Notes: a model not told the origin generated them from the letters alone. A stretch of 64,000 nucleotides of DNA from Leucobacter celer subsp. astrifaciens (GCF_001273835.1 NZ_JHEI01000140.1:1-64000); one strand, 5' to 3'; positions 8,662 to 17,229 are shown, counted from the stretch's first letter. Translations and numbers: made by a program.

Positions 8662-9524
8662 GATAGGCGGCTCCTTCGCTGCTGCAGGTCGGTGAGGAAA
8701 TCGAGGGTGATTCGGGCGAGTTCGTCCTGGCTCTCGGCGAGCGGCCGCCAGATGGAGGCCGCCGTGGCGATCGTGTCGTTGTCGCCGGTGAAGCTCTCGA
8801 GCGTGAGCGGACCGGCGTAGCCGATGTCGTCGAGCGCGTCGAGGAAGGCCTCCCAGTCCGTGTGGTCGGGTCCGGCCGGCCCGCGGTCGTTGCCGCAGAC
8901 CTGCACCACCGCCACGTGCGAGCCGGCGGCCCGGATCGCGGCCGCCGGAGAGCGCTCCTCGATGTTCAGGTGGTAGGCGTCGAGCGCGAGCCCGACGCCC
9001 GATCCGAGGAGCGGTTCCAGGGCGTCGAGCGCCTGCTCGACCGTGTTGACGAGGCTGGTCTCGTAGCGGTTCAGCGGCTCGATCGCGAGCGTCACCCCTC
9101 GCTCCGCGGCGTAGTCGACCACGGGGCGCAGCGCGAGCCGCAGCGCTGCGACCGTCGCCGCCCGCTCCTCGGCATCCATGCGCCAGACGCGTCCCGTGCG
9201 GGCGGTGAAGGGGCCGGCGACCGTCGGCGATCCGAGCGTCACGGCGACGTCGACGCAGTGCCGCAGATAGTCCTGCGTCGCGTCGCGCAGGGCGTCGTCC
9301 AGCAGATCTCTCCCGGCGCCCATCGCCCCGACCACACGCGCGCCCATGCCGAGCTCCCCGAGACGCTCGACGGCGAGCGCCGGCGACCAGTCCCCCGGCG
9401 ACTCCACCGGCAGCTCGAGCAGTTCATAGCCGATCCCGCGCGCGCACCGCGCGATCCCGAGCAGTGCCTCGTCGTCGAGCGGCGATGTCCACACCCATGT
9501 GTTCACACCGAGCTGTCGCTGCAT
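8658..9524 (-). CDS. TIM-barrel sugar isomerase/epimerase, D-tagatose 3-epimerase-like
   Basis: A 288-residue protein resembling D-tagatose 3-epimerases and related ketose epimerases: Glu in LAIEPLNRYETSLVNT, Asp and His in LDAYHLNIEE, NDRGPAGPDHTDW, and Glu in TLESFTGDND. The position that normally supplies the third metal ligand (His in the FHI/HVH strand before the NDRG loop) reads VVQVCGNDRG, i.e. Gln instead of His, so metal binding may differ. The ATG at 9524 has GGAG four bases upstream; an in-frame ATG at 9548 lies inside an intergenic repeat and is less likely. Co-transcribed with the other barrel protein; substrate unknown. Confidence 0.78.
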   Translation of the reverse strand: MQRQLGVNTWVWTSPLDDEALLGIARCARGIGYELLELPVESPGDWSPALAVERLGELGMGARVVGAMGAGRDLLDDALRDATQDYLRHCVDVAVTLGSPTVAGPFTARTGRVWRMDAEERAATVAALRLALRPVVDYAAERGVTLAIEPLNRYETSLVNTVEQALDALEPLLGSGVGLALDAYHLNIEERSPAAAIRAAGSHVAVVQVCGNDRGPAGPDHTDWEAFLDALDDIGYAGPLTLESFTGDNDTIATAASIWRPLAESQDELARITLDFLTDLQQRRSRLS

Positions 9525-9780
9525 ATCACTCCATTCGGATTCCGTCATCCTGCGCGGAGTCGCAGGATCTGCGCCTGGGGAGGGGAGATCCTGCGACTCG
9601 TACCTCGCGCAGGACGACGAGGAGAGGTTTCTCGCGCCGGTCGAGCGAGACGGAGCCGAGTCGGAACCCGGGTGCTGGAGCCCGGGTTTCGACTCGCTCC
9701 GCTCGCTCAACCAGCGGGATGGATCCTGCGACGCGTTCCTCTCGCCGGTTGACGAGAGGATACTCCTCGCGCCGGTCGAG
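9525..9780. repeat. Repeat mosaic inside the carbohydrate operon
   Basis: This 256-base gap separates the binding-protein gene from the isomerase genes. It contains GTCATCCTGCGCGGAGTCGC with a facing GATCCTGCGACT, the TTTCGACTCGCTCCGCTCGC element at 9686, an ACCCGGG/CCCGGGT hairpin and two CTCGCGCCGGTCGAG boxes (9630 and 9766). These are members of the dispersed repeat families also found at 17.1, 34.6, 54.1, 58.9 and 60.3 kb. They could tune expression between importer and enzymes. Confidence 0.6.
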
Positions 9781-11001
9781 TTACGGGATGACCCGATTCT
9801 GCCAGACCTGCGGGTAGCCCGGCAGATCCTCGCCACCGAACTTCGCGTAGTGCCCGTCGGGCATGCCGTCGTTGCGCTCCAGGTAGTCGTCGAGTTCATC
9901 GACGGCGATGGGGCTCTGCGGCAGCACCCACTCGGACGGTACCTCCTCGCCCGCGAAGATCTTCTGCATCGCGAGCAGCGGGGTGCGCCACTGGAAGTTC
10001 GAGTAGACGGGCGCAAGACCCGTGAGCTCGGTCTCCTTCCACTTGCGCAGGAAGCTCAGCTCGTCCTCGCCGGTCATCACCGGGTAGGCCTTGCCGGCGT
10101 CCTCGAACGCCTCGATCGCCGCTACCGCACCGTCGCCGGCGTCCATCCAGATGCCCTGGACATCGCCCTTGGCCAGCTCGTCCGAGATGATCTTCTTGAT
10201 CTCGGCCGGGTCGGCACCCGTGAAGTAGTCGACGGCCTCGATGCCCGCCTCGTCGAACAGTTTCTCGGCCGCGGCCCAGCGCTGCTCGAGCACGTCGACG
10301 CCCGGCAGGATGCGCAGCGCCACGACCTTGTCGCCCTCGTTCAGGTGATCGATGAGGAACTCCGCGGTGTCGATGCCCCACGCGAAGCCGCCGATCGGGT
10401 GGATGAACGTCACCGCGCAGTCGGTCTGCACGCCGCGGTCGAAGACCACGACCGGCTTCCCGGTGTCGCAGGCGCGTTCCACGGCCGGCGTCATTGCGGC
10501 GGTCGAGTTCGGGGAGATGATGAAGCCGTCGCAGTCGCCCTCTGCTATGAAGTAGTCGATGTCTGCGATCTGCGTGTCATCGCTGTCCTTCGCGTCGCGG
10601 GTCTCCATCGAGGAGAACGCGCCGGCATCCTGCAGCACCTTCAGCTGCTCGTTCATGGTGATCCAGCCGGTCTGCCGCCACGGGTTCGAGATCGAGGCGT
10701 TCGCGAAGCAGAGCTTCTTGGCCCCCTCGGACGCGTACTCGGAGGTGTCGCGCATCTCCGCGTTGATGGTCTGCAGATAGGGCTGATCCGCCGGCCCCTC
10801 CGGGGTGACCGAGCGCTCGTCGTACTGCTTGTCGAAGAGCGCCTGGTCGAACCATTCGCCCGTGCTCTCCTCTGCGGGAGCCTCCTCCGTCGTGCCCTGC
10901 TCGGGTGGTGCTTCCACCGACGGGTCGGTTGTGCACCCCGCAAGCAGGATCAGCGATGCCGCGCCGACGAGGCCCGCCGTGATGCTCAGCGATCGTTTCA
11001 T
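9781..11001 (-). CDS. Sugar ABC transporter substrate-binding lipoprotein
   Basis: A 406-residue RbsB-like periplasmic-binding-protein type 1 protein. The lipobox LILLAGC puts the lipidated Cys at 23, followed by an acidic Glu/Pro linker to about residue 50. The ligand domain starts at about 90 (LCFANASISNPWRQTGWITMNEQL) and has the family DGFIISPNST and VVVFDRG strands. It should capture the sugar or polyol outside the cell and deliver it to the two permeases encoded just upstream (four-base ATGA overlap). The ATG at 11001 has an AAGGAG ribosome site seven bases before it. The ligand is unknown. Confidence 0.9.
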   Translation of the reverse strand: MKRSLSITAGLVGAASLILLAGCTTDPSVEAPPEQGTTEEAPAEESTGEWFDQALFDKQYDERSVTPEGPADQPYLQTINAEMRDTSEYASEGAKKLCFANASISNPWRQTGWITMNEQLKVLQDAGAFSSMETRDAKDSDDTQIADIDYFIAEGDCDGFIISPNSTAAMTPAVERACDTGKPVVVFDRGVQTDCAVTFIHPIGGFAWGIDTAEFLIDHLNEGDKVVALRILPGVDVLEQRWAAAEKLFDEAGIEAVDYFTGADPAEIKKIISDELAKGDVQGIWMDAGDGAVAAIEAFEDAGKAYPVMTGEDELSFLRKWKETELTGLAPVYSNFQWRTPLLAMQKIFAGEEVPSEWVLPQSPIAVDELDDYLERNDGMPDGHYAKFGGEDLPGYPQVWQNRVIP

Positions 11002-12119
11002 GATCGATTCTCCTTCGTGTGTATGTCCCGCATGGCAACGGCGCCGACGGGATCGGGTGGCGGGGTGCTCCCCGCCGGTACTGGCCCGGTGGTTCCGGGT
11101 GGTCCTTCTGCCCCCTCGGCGAGCGCTCGGCGCCTGATGGCTCCGAACACGACACCCGAGTACGCCACGGCCGCGATGATGATCGCGCCCTGGATCGCGT
11201 CGCGCATGGTGGAGGGGACTGCGGTGAAGTTCAGCAGGGTGAAGAGCGTCTCGAGGCCGAAGGCCCCCGCGAGCGCGCCCCAGACCGATCCGCGGCCGCC
11301 GCCGAGCACCACGCCGCCGAGCACCACCGCGGTGATCGCCGTGAACTCGTAGCCGCGGCCGACCGAGGGATGCACTCCGGCGTATCCGACGAGCAGCACC
11401 CCCGCGACCGTCGCGCAGAGCGAGGAGATGACGAAGGCGGTCGTCTTCGTGCGCCACACCGATGCGCCGGCGAAGGCGCCCGCGGCCGGGTTGTCGCCGA
11501 TCGCGATGAGCGTGCGGCCGAACGGACGGCGCGAGAGCCACGCGGCGAGCGCGATCACGGCCGCCAGTGTCACGACCGCCCAGGGCAGCATGCCGATCAC
11601 CGGGATCCCGGTGATGCCGCCCCGCCCGATCTGACGGAACGAGTCGGCCGGGTTGCCCGTCGCAGCGCCGCCCGTCCACCACATCACACCCCCGTAGAGC
11701 ACGAGCATCATGCCGAGCGTGACGATGAAGGACGGCACCTTGAGCAGTGTCGCGACGAGGCCGTTCACGATGCCGACGATCGTGCCGAGCACGAGGAGCA
11801 GGAGAAGCACCGGCAGCGCCTTCTCGTCGTCCTGTCCGATGAGGGTGCCCGCGAGCACGACTTGGGTGGTCACGAGGGATCCCTGGGAGAGATCGAACTC
11901 GCCGCTCACGATGACGAAGTACTGGCCGATCGCGACGATAGCGATCGGGGCGACGCGCTGGATGTAGCGCACGAGCTGCCCGGGCTCGGTGAAGGACGGG
12001 TTGAGCACCGAGACGATGATCAGCAGCACGACGAGCAGCAGGTAGACGGCACCGCGCGGACTCACCAGCGTGCTGAGGAAGCGTGCGAATCCGCCCGAGC
12101 TGCGCTGCGCCGCGTTCAT
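10998..12119 (-). CDS. Sugar ABC transporter permease (RbsC type), second subunit
   Basis: A 373-residue inner-membrane subunit with eight to ten hydrophobic helices. Family marks are SGEFDLSQGSLV, IVNGLVATLLKVPSFIVTLGMM, GDNPAAGAFAGASV and the VLGGVVLGGGRGSVWGALAG loop that contacts the ATPase. It carries a Pro/Gly-rich C-terminal extension of about 35 residues beyond the usual end. Four-base overlaps with both neighbours show one translational unit. Two different permeases in one operon suggest a heterodimeric channel. Confidence 0.92.
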   Translation of the reverse strand: MNAAQRSSGGFARFLSTLVSPRGAVYLLLVVLLIIVSVLNPSFTEPGQLVRYIQRVAPIAIVAIGQYFVIVSGEFDLSQGSLVTTQVVLAGTLIGQDDEKALPVLLLLLVLGTIVGIVNGLVATLLKVPSFIVTLGMMLVLYGGVMWWTGGAATGNPADSFRQIGRGGITGIPVIGMLPWAVVTLAAVIALAAWLSRRPFGRTLIAIGDNPAAGAFAGASVWRTKTTAFVISSLCATVAGVLLVGYAGVHPSVGRGYEFTAITAVVLGGVVLGGGRGSVWGALAGAFGLETLFTLLNFTAVPSTMRDAIQGAIIIAAVAYSGVVFGAIRRRALAEGAEGPPGTTGPVPAGSTPPPDPVGAVAMRDIHTKENRS

Positions 12120-13156
12120 CGCGCACCTCCCTCGCTCGTGGCGTCCACCGGTACGGCATCGGCCCCGGTGCGCGTGAAGCGCTCGCGGCGCGCGACCAGG
12201 CGCCGCCGCGAGTACACGGCGACGGCGATCACGATCACGGCCCCGCGCACCACGTCCTTGAGGAACGGGTTGACCTGCAGCACGCTCATGAGGTTGTCGA
12301 GCACCGCGAAGATCGCGACGCCGCCGATCGTGCCCCAGATCGAGCCCCGCCCGCCGGCCAGCAGCGTGCCGCCCAGCACCACGGCGGCGATGGAGAGCAG
12401 GTCGTACCCGCCCTGCACGCCCACAGTCGGGCTGCCGACGCCGAGCCGGCTCGCGAGCAGCAGGCCCGCCATCCCGGCGAACACCGAGCAGAGCACGTGC
12501 GCCCAGATGACCGGCCGCCTCGTGCGCACCCCCGAGAGCCGGGCGACCTCTGCGTTGCCGCCGACCGCGAACAGGTGATGTCCGAAGCTGCCGCGCGCGA
12601 GGAGGAACGCCACACCGCCGGCCAGCGCCAGCATCACGATGGTGGAGACCGGCACGGGGCCGACCCCGGTCGCGCCGAAGAGCTGGAACTCCCAGGGCAC
12701 CGAACCGGCGGTGCCCTTGTAGTTCGTGCTGAGATAGCCCTTGAGGATCAGGCCGACCCCCAGGGTGGTCACGAAGCCGTGCACCTTCAGGAAGGTCACG
12801 ATGAGGCCGTTCGCGAGCCCGATCAGCGCCGCAACCCCGAGCGCGAGCAGCACGGCGGGCACGATCATGCCGGGCCGGCCGTTCATCGTCTGCGCCGCGA
12901 TGAGGCTCGTCAGGCTCACGACGTAGGGCACCGAGAGATCGAGGGATCCGCCCAGGATCACGAGGGTCTGCCCGATGGCGACGAAGCCGAGCACGCTCAT
13001 TCCGGTGAGGATGTCGCGGATGCTGCCGGGGCTGAACAGGTTGCGCCCCGCCGTCGCGACGAGCACGGCGCTCAGCGCGAGCACCGCGATCAGCGCGAGG
13101 TAGACGATCACGGTCGTGTCGAGCCCTCGCAGTCGTGCGCTCAGTGCGGCCATCAC
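12116..13156 (-). CDS. Sugar ABC transporter permease (RbsC type), first subunit
   Basis: A 346-residue membrane subunit paralogous to the downstream permease, with GGSLDLSVPYVVSLTSLIA, GLANGLIVTFLKVHGFVTTLGVGLILKG, GGNAEVARLSGV and VLGGTLLAGGRGSIWGTIGG. The start may be GTG at 13156 (GTGA overlap with the ATPase stop) or the next codon, ATG at 13153 (TGATG). Works with the second permease to form the channel of the importer. Confidence 0.92.
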   Translation of the reverse strand: MMAALSARLRGLDTTVIVYLALIAVLALSAVLVATAGRNLFSPGSIRDILTGMSVLGFVAIGQTLVILGGSLDLSVPYVVSLTSLIAAQTMNGRPGMIVPAVLLALGVAALIGLANGLIVTFLKVHGFVTTLGVGLILKGYLSTNYKGTAGSVPWEFQLFGATGVGPVPVSTIVMLALAGGVAFLLARGSFGHHLFAVGGNAEVARLSGVRTRRPVIWAHVLCSVFAGMAGLLLASRLGVGSPTVGVQGGYDLLSIAAVVLGGTLLAGGRGSIWGTIGGVAIFAVLDNLMSVLQVNPFLKDVVRGAVIVIAVAVYSRRRLVARRERFTRTGADAVPVDATSEGGAR

Positions 13157-14754
13157 GCTCCTCCCTCGGCTTCAGCGGCACCCGTCGCGAGCGCCAGAAC
13201 AGTCTCCTCGGACGATCCCGCCGGCAGCTCGCCGGCGATCCGTCCATCTCTCATGACGAGGATCCGATCCGCCATGCCGATCACCTCGGGCAGCTCGCTC
13301 GAGACGAACAGGATCGCCACGCCTCGCTTCGCCAGCTCCCGGATGAGCCGGTAGACGGCGACCTTCGCTCCCACATCGATACCGCGAGTCGGTTCGTCGA
13401 GCAGCACCACCCGTGGGGCGGTCGCGAGCCACTTCGCGAGCACGACCTTCTGCTGGTTGCCGCCGGAGAGCGCCTGCACCTCCTGGCCCAGGCCCTGGCT
13501 CACGAGTTCGAGCGCCGAGAATACGCCCGGGATCTCGGCCCGCTTCGATCGGGTGCGGCCGGGGAAGACGCTGCGGATCGCGAGCAGTGCGTTGTCGAGG
13601 ATCGACTGGTGCAGCGCGAGACCCGTGCGCTTCCGATCCTCGGTGACCAGCGCGATCCCGCGTCTCACGGCCTGGCGCGGTTGCCGGATCGACCGCGGGA
13701 CGCCGTCGAGTCGCAGCTCGCCGCGGGTAAAGGGCGCGGCGCCGAAGATCGCCTCGACGAGCTCGGTGCGCCCCGATCCCTGCAGCCCGGAGACGCCGAC
13801 GACCTCGCCCGCGCGCAGTCGCAGCTCGATGCCGTCGAGCTGCGCGTTGCCGCCGTCGTGCACCTCGACGAGGGGATCGCCGATCTCGGTGCCGGGCTCA
13901 GGGTCGGGGAAGTACGCGCTGATGGGGCGGCCCACCATGCGCCGCACGAGCGTGGCCTGATCCAGCTCCGCGGCAGGGTCGCTCGAGACGAGCGAGCCGT
14001 CCTTCATCACGGTGATGGTGTCGCACAGATCGAATATCTCCTTCAGCCTGTGCGAGACGTAGAGGATGGCGACGCCGCGCTCGCGCAGCCGCCGGATCAC
14101 CCGATAGAGGATCGACACCTCGTGGTCGGCGAGAGCCGCGGTCGGCTCATCCATCGAGATCACACGCGCATCGACGGAGAGGGCCTTCACGATCTCGACG
14201 ATCTGCTGCTCGGCGACCGTGAGCCCGCCGACCGTCGCGTCGGGAGAGATCCCCGAGATGCCGAGGTCGGCGAGCAGCTCCTCCGTCGAGCGCCGCATCG
14301 CCGCGGCGTCCACGAGGCCGAAGCGCCTGGGCTCCCGGCCCAGGAACACGTTCTGCGCGACCGTGCGATCGGGCAGCAGGTTGAACTCCTGGAACACCGT
14401 CGCGACTCCGGCCCGCGCCGCATCGACGGGGTGGCCGAAATCCACAATCTCGCCGTCGAGCCGTACGTCGCCCGCATCGCGCCGGTACACCCCCGCGATG
14501 ATCTTCATGAGCGTCGACTTGCCGGCGCCGTTCTCACCGACGAGGCCGTGCACGGTTCCGGGAACGAGATCGAGGGAGACGCCGTGCAGCACCTCGACGC
14601 CGAAGAACTGCTTGCGCACGTCGACGGCCGAGAGCACGGGAGCGCCGGAGAGCGCGGGGTTGCCGGGGAGCACGGGGTTGCCGGGGAGCACGGGGTTTCC
14701 GGGGAGCACAGGGGTGCCGGAGAGATCAGCGCCGGCCGGGCGGGTGTCGTTCAT
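13153..14754 (-). CDS. Sugar ABC transporter ATP-binding protein (RbsA/MglA type)
   Basis: A 533-residue duplicated ATPase that powers the importer. Domain 1 (about 41-270): Walker A GENGAGKST (73-81), a degenerate signature LTVAEQQIVEI, Walker B VISMDEPTA. Domain 2 (about 290-530): degenerate Walker A GLQGSGRTE as is usual in RbsA proteins, signature LSGGNQQK and Walker B VVLLDEPTRGID. The N-terminus before domain 1 is unusual: residues 16-33 are three exact VLPGNP repeats coded by an 18-bp tandem. The ATG at 14754 overlaps the dehydrogenase stop by four bases. Confidence 0.93.
   Translation of the reverse strand: MNDTRPAGADLSGTPVLPGNPVLPGNPVLPGNPALSGAPVLSAVDVRKQFFGVEVLHGVSLDLVPGTVHGLVGENGAGKSTLMKIIAGVYRRDAGDVRLDGEIVDFGHPVDAARAGVATVFQEFNLLPDRTVAQNVFLGREPRRFGLVDAAAMRRSTEELLADLGISGISPDATVGGLTVAEQQIVEIVKALSVDARVISMDEPTAALADHEVSILYRVIRRLRERGVAILYVSHRLKEIFDLCDTITVMKDGSLVSSDPAAELDQATLVRRMVGRPISAYFPDPEPGTEIGDPLVEVHDGGNAQLDGIELRLRAGEVVGVSGLQGSGRTELVEAIFGAAPFTRGELRLDGVPRSIRQPRQAVRRGIALVTEDRKRTGLALHQSILDNALLAIRSVFPGRTRSKRAEIPGVFSALELVSQGLGQEVQALSGGNQQKVVLAKWLATAPRVVLLDEPTRGIDVGAKVAVYRLIRELAKRGVAILFVSSELPEVIGMADRILVMRDGRIAGELPAGSSEETVLALATGAAEAEGGA
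14656..14709. repeat. 18-bp in-frame tandem repeat in the ATPase gene
   Basis: Three copies of an 18-base unit (GGGGTTGCCGGGGAGCAC on the plus strand, one T/G difference in copy 3), each coding VLPGNP, plus a degenerate fourth. Copy number could change by slippage without breaking the frame. Confidence 0.9.
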
Positions 14755-15845
14755 GCCACGCTCACCTCCACCCAGCGTCCGCCGCGCGCCGACTCGAGCA
14801 CGGCGTCGGTGATCACCGCGGCCCTGGCCCCGTCCGCGAAGGTCGGCACCCCCTCGCGCTGCTCCCCCGCCGCGACGGCGTAGGCATCCGCGACGAAGGC
14901 GTTGAACGCGTCCTGATACCCCTGCGGATGGCCCGAGGGGAGCGACGAGATGCGCGCTGCATCGGCCGAGAGCGTGTCGGGATCCCGTCGCAGCAGCACG
15001 GAGTGGCCGCGTCGGCCCACCCACAGGCGCTCGGGATCCTCCTGCTCGAAGCGCAGGCTCTCCCTGGATCCCGCGATCTCGAGCACGAGCCCGTTCTTGC
15101 GGCCGGGCGCGACCTGCGAGACGAGCAGCGTGCCGATGCCGCCGCCCGCGAGTTCGAGCGCCAGCGCAACGGAGTCCTCGGTGTCGACGGGCTGCCCGCC
15201 GCGCTCGGGGTGCACGGTGCGCGTGGTCGCGACGAGCCTCGTGATGCGGTCGCCGCTGACGAACTCGACGAGGTCGACGAGGTGGGATCCGATGTCGGCG
15301 AAGGCTCGGGACGGACCGCCGGAGCCGATCCCGACGCGCCAGTTGTCATCGTCTGCGTCGAGCAGCCAGTCCTGCAGATACTGGCCCGCGATCGTCAGCA
15401 CGGCACCGGCCTCGCCCTCGGCGATGCGGGCTCGGGCCTCGCGCACCATGGGGTGGTAGCGGTAGACGAACGGCACCGCACCGAAGCGCCCCGACGCCTC
15501 GACCTCCGCCGCGAGTTCGAGAGCCTCCGCCGCGCTCGTCGCGAGCGGCTTCTCGCAGATGACGTGCGAGCCCGCGCGCAGCGCGGTACGCGCGTAGTCG
15601 ACATGGCTCTGATTGGGGGTGCAGACGTGCACGAACGGCAGCCCCTCCGCGAGGAGCTCATCCGCGGAGAGGGATCGGGCGTATCCCAGCGAGGCGGCGG
15701 CCTCCGCGCCGCGCTCCGGGGACGATGAGGCGATGGCCTCGAGGCCCGCGCCGGCGACACGGGCCGCGAGCGTGTGCGTGCGGGCCATGAATCCCGCGCC
15801 GAGCATGCCGACGCGCGGGGACCGGGAAGACAACATCGTCTGCAT
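14751..15845 (-). CDS. Gfo/Idh/MocA family sugar dehydrogenase
   Basis: A 364-residue NAD(P)-dependent oxidoreductase. The Rossmann domain opens with VGMLGAGFMARTH, and the catalytic EKPLA lysine follows near residue 98; the C-terminal half is the alpha/beta substrate domain (FADIGSHLVDLVEFVSGD). Such enzymes oxidise a hydroxyl of sugars, inositols or glycosides. It is the first gene of the importer/isomerase operon, divergent from a ROK repressor, so it probably acts on the imported carbohydrate. The start at 15845 is the only ATG ahead of the Rossmann motif with room for the promoter. Confidence 0.9.
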   Translation of the reverse strand: MQTMLSSRSPRVGMLGAGFMARTHTLAARVAGAGLEAIASSSPERGAEAAASLGYARSLSADELLAEGLPFVHVCTPNQSHVDYARTALRAGSHVICEKPLATSAAEALELAAEVEASGRFGAVPFVYRYHPMVREARARIAEGEAGAVLTIAGQYLQDWLLDADDDNWRVGIGSGGPSRAFADIGSHLVDLVEFVSGDRITRLVATTRTVHPERGGQPVDTEDSVALALELAGGGIGTLLVSQVAPGRKNGLVLEIAGSRESLRFEQEDPERLWVGRRGHSVLLRRDPDTLSADAARISSLPSGHPQGYQDAFNAFVADAYAVAAGEQREGVPTFADGARAAVITDAVLESARGGRWVEVSVA

Positions 15846-15870
15846 GTTTCTATTGTGTTACCCGGCATCA

Positions 15871-15898
15871 CACTTTTGTCAAACTTCTTTCATAAGTG
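15871..15898. promoter_or_regulatory. Putative ROK operator O1
   Basis: CACTT and AAGTG arms enclose an A/T-rich 18-base core in the divergent promoter region between the dehydrogenase and the ROK gene. Candidate binding site for the adjacent repressor. Confidence 0.4.
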
Positions 15899-15913
15899 AC
15901 CAAACCGTTATCA

Positions 15914-15939
15914 ACTTTCATCTGTGCTTTACTGAAAGT
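15914..15939. promoter_or_regulatory. Putative ROK operator O2 abutting the repressor start
   Basis: Perfect ACTTTCA / TGAAAGT arms separated by 12 bases, ending one base before the GTG start of the ROK gene. A repressor bound here would block its own transcription and that of the divergent operon. Confidence 0.5.
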
Positions 15940-17127
15940 GTGACTCTGCCTTCTCCGCTGAACGGCGCCGCTATCTCAACGGCGGGCGGGCTCCTCCAAC
16001 TCCTGCGAGACGGACGACCCCGCACGCGAGCCAAGCTCGCGCAGATCACGGGGCTCTCGCGCCCCACCATCACGCAGCGCATCGATCAGCTGCTCGAGCT
16101 CGGCCTCATCACCCCCGTCGAGGACGCGGCCTCGACGGGCGGCCGCCCGTCATCGCAGATCGCCTTCAATCCTCGGGCGCGAGTGGTGCTGGCGGCGGAT
16201 CTCGGCGCGCTGCACGCGCGCATCGCCGTCACCGACCTCGACGGCGGCCTGCTCGCGGAGGTCTCCTCTCCGCGCGACATCGCAGAGGGCCCCGAAGCCG
16301 CGATGGACTGGATCCTGCAGTCCGCGAAGAAGATCCTTCCCGATCTCGGCTATACGCCGGAACAGGTCGCCGGAATCGGGATCGGCGTCCCCGGCCCCGT
16401 GGAATTCTCGACGGGGCGGCCGATCAACCCGCCCATCATGCCCGGATGGGATCGCTTCGACATCCCCTCCGCCATCCGCGCCGAGATCGATGCGCCCGTA
16501 CTCGTCGACAACGACGTCAACATCATGGCACTGGGCGAGCTCAGCACCTCCTGGCCGGGCGTCACCGACCTCATCTTCGTCAAAGTCGCCAGCGGCATCG
16601 GCGCCGGTGTGATCTCGGGCGGAACGCTCCGCCGCGGCGCGCACGGCGCCGCCGGAGACATCGGGCACGTCGCCCTCGCCCGGGCCGCGGACGCTCCGTG
16701 CCCCTGCGGCAACCGCGGCTGCATCGAGGCGGTGGCCTCGGGTCGCGCCCTGGCCCGCGCCCTCAGCACGCCGGAGCGGAGACTCGAACGCCCGAGCGAG
16801 GTCGTGGCGCTCGCGAAGAGCGGCGACGTCGCGGCGATCCAGGCGATCCGGCAGGCCGGGCGCGACATCGGGGAGGTGCTGACCGCCTGCGTCAGCCTGA
16901 TGAACCCGTCGACCATCGTGATCGGCGGCACCATGGCGCAGACGGCGGAACACCTGGTCGCCGGCGTGCGCGAGGTCGTCTACGCCCGCTCGATCCCGCT
17001 CTCCACCGAGCACCTGACGATCGCGCCCTCCCGCGCCGCGGCGAACGCCGCGATCCTCGGCGCCGCCCAGCTGGCGATCGACGCTGCCCTGTCGCCGGAG
17101 CGGATCACGGCCGCACTCGGCGGCTGA
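15940..17127 (+). CDS. ROK family transcriptional repressor
   Basis: A 395-residue regulator. Residues 15-65 form a winged helix-turn-helix (RAKLAQITGLSRPTITQRIDQLLELGLI), followed by a ROK sugar-kinase-like sensor domain with DLGALHARIAVTDLDG, the VDNDVN loop, and the zinc site H243, C254, C256, C261 (GHVALARAADAPCPCGNRGC). Most ROK repressors release DNA when their sugar binds. It is divergent from the carbohydrate operon and is its likely repressor. The start is the GTG at 15940, directly after an inverted repeat and with hardly any room for a ribosome site, so a leaderless or near-leaderless mRNA is possible. Confidence 0.88.
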   Translation: MTLPSPLNGAAISTAGGLLQLLRDGRPRTRAKLAQITGLSRPTITQRIDQLLELGLITPVEDAASTGGRPSSQIAFNPRARVVLAADLGALHARIAVTDLDGGLLAEVSSPRDIAEGPEAAMDWILQSAKKILPDLGYTPEQVAGIGIGVPGPVEFSTGRPINPPIMPGWDRFDIPSAIRAEIDAPVLVDNDVNIMALGELSTSWPGVTDLIFVKVASGIGAGVISGGTLRRGAHGAAGDIGHVALARAADAPCPCGNRGCIEAVASGRALARALSTPERRLERPSEVVALAKSGDVAAIQAIRQAGRDIGEVLTACVSLMNPSTIVIGGTMAQTAEHLVAGVREVVYARSIPLSTEHLTIAPSRAAANAAILGAAQLAIDAALSPERITAALGG

Positions 17128-17147
17128 CCACGGCGCCACGCCCTCCC

Positions 17148-17219
17148 GCCGGTTGAGCGAGCTCAGCGAGTCGAAACCGAAGGACCTCGATCTCGACTCG
17201 CTGCGCTCGCTCAAACGGC
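17148..17219. terminator. Bidirectional terminator built from two GAGCGAG repeats
   Basis: Two facing copies of the GCCGGTTGAGCGAGC...CAGCGAGTCGA element (arms about 27 bp, few mismatches) form a long hairpin between the convergent ROK and aldo/keto reductase genes. Confidence 0.65.
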
Positions 17220-17229
17220 GAGGGCGACC

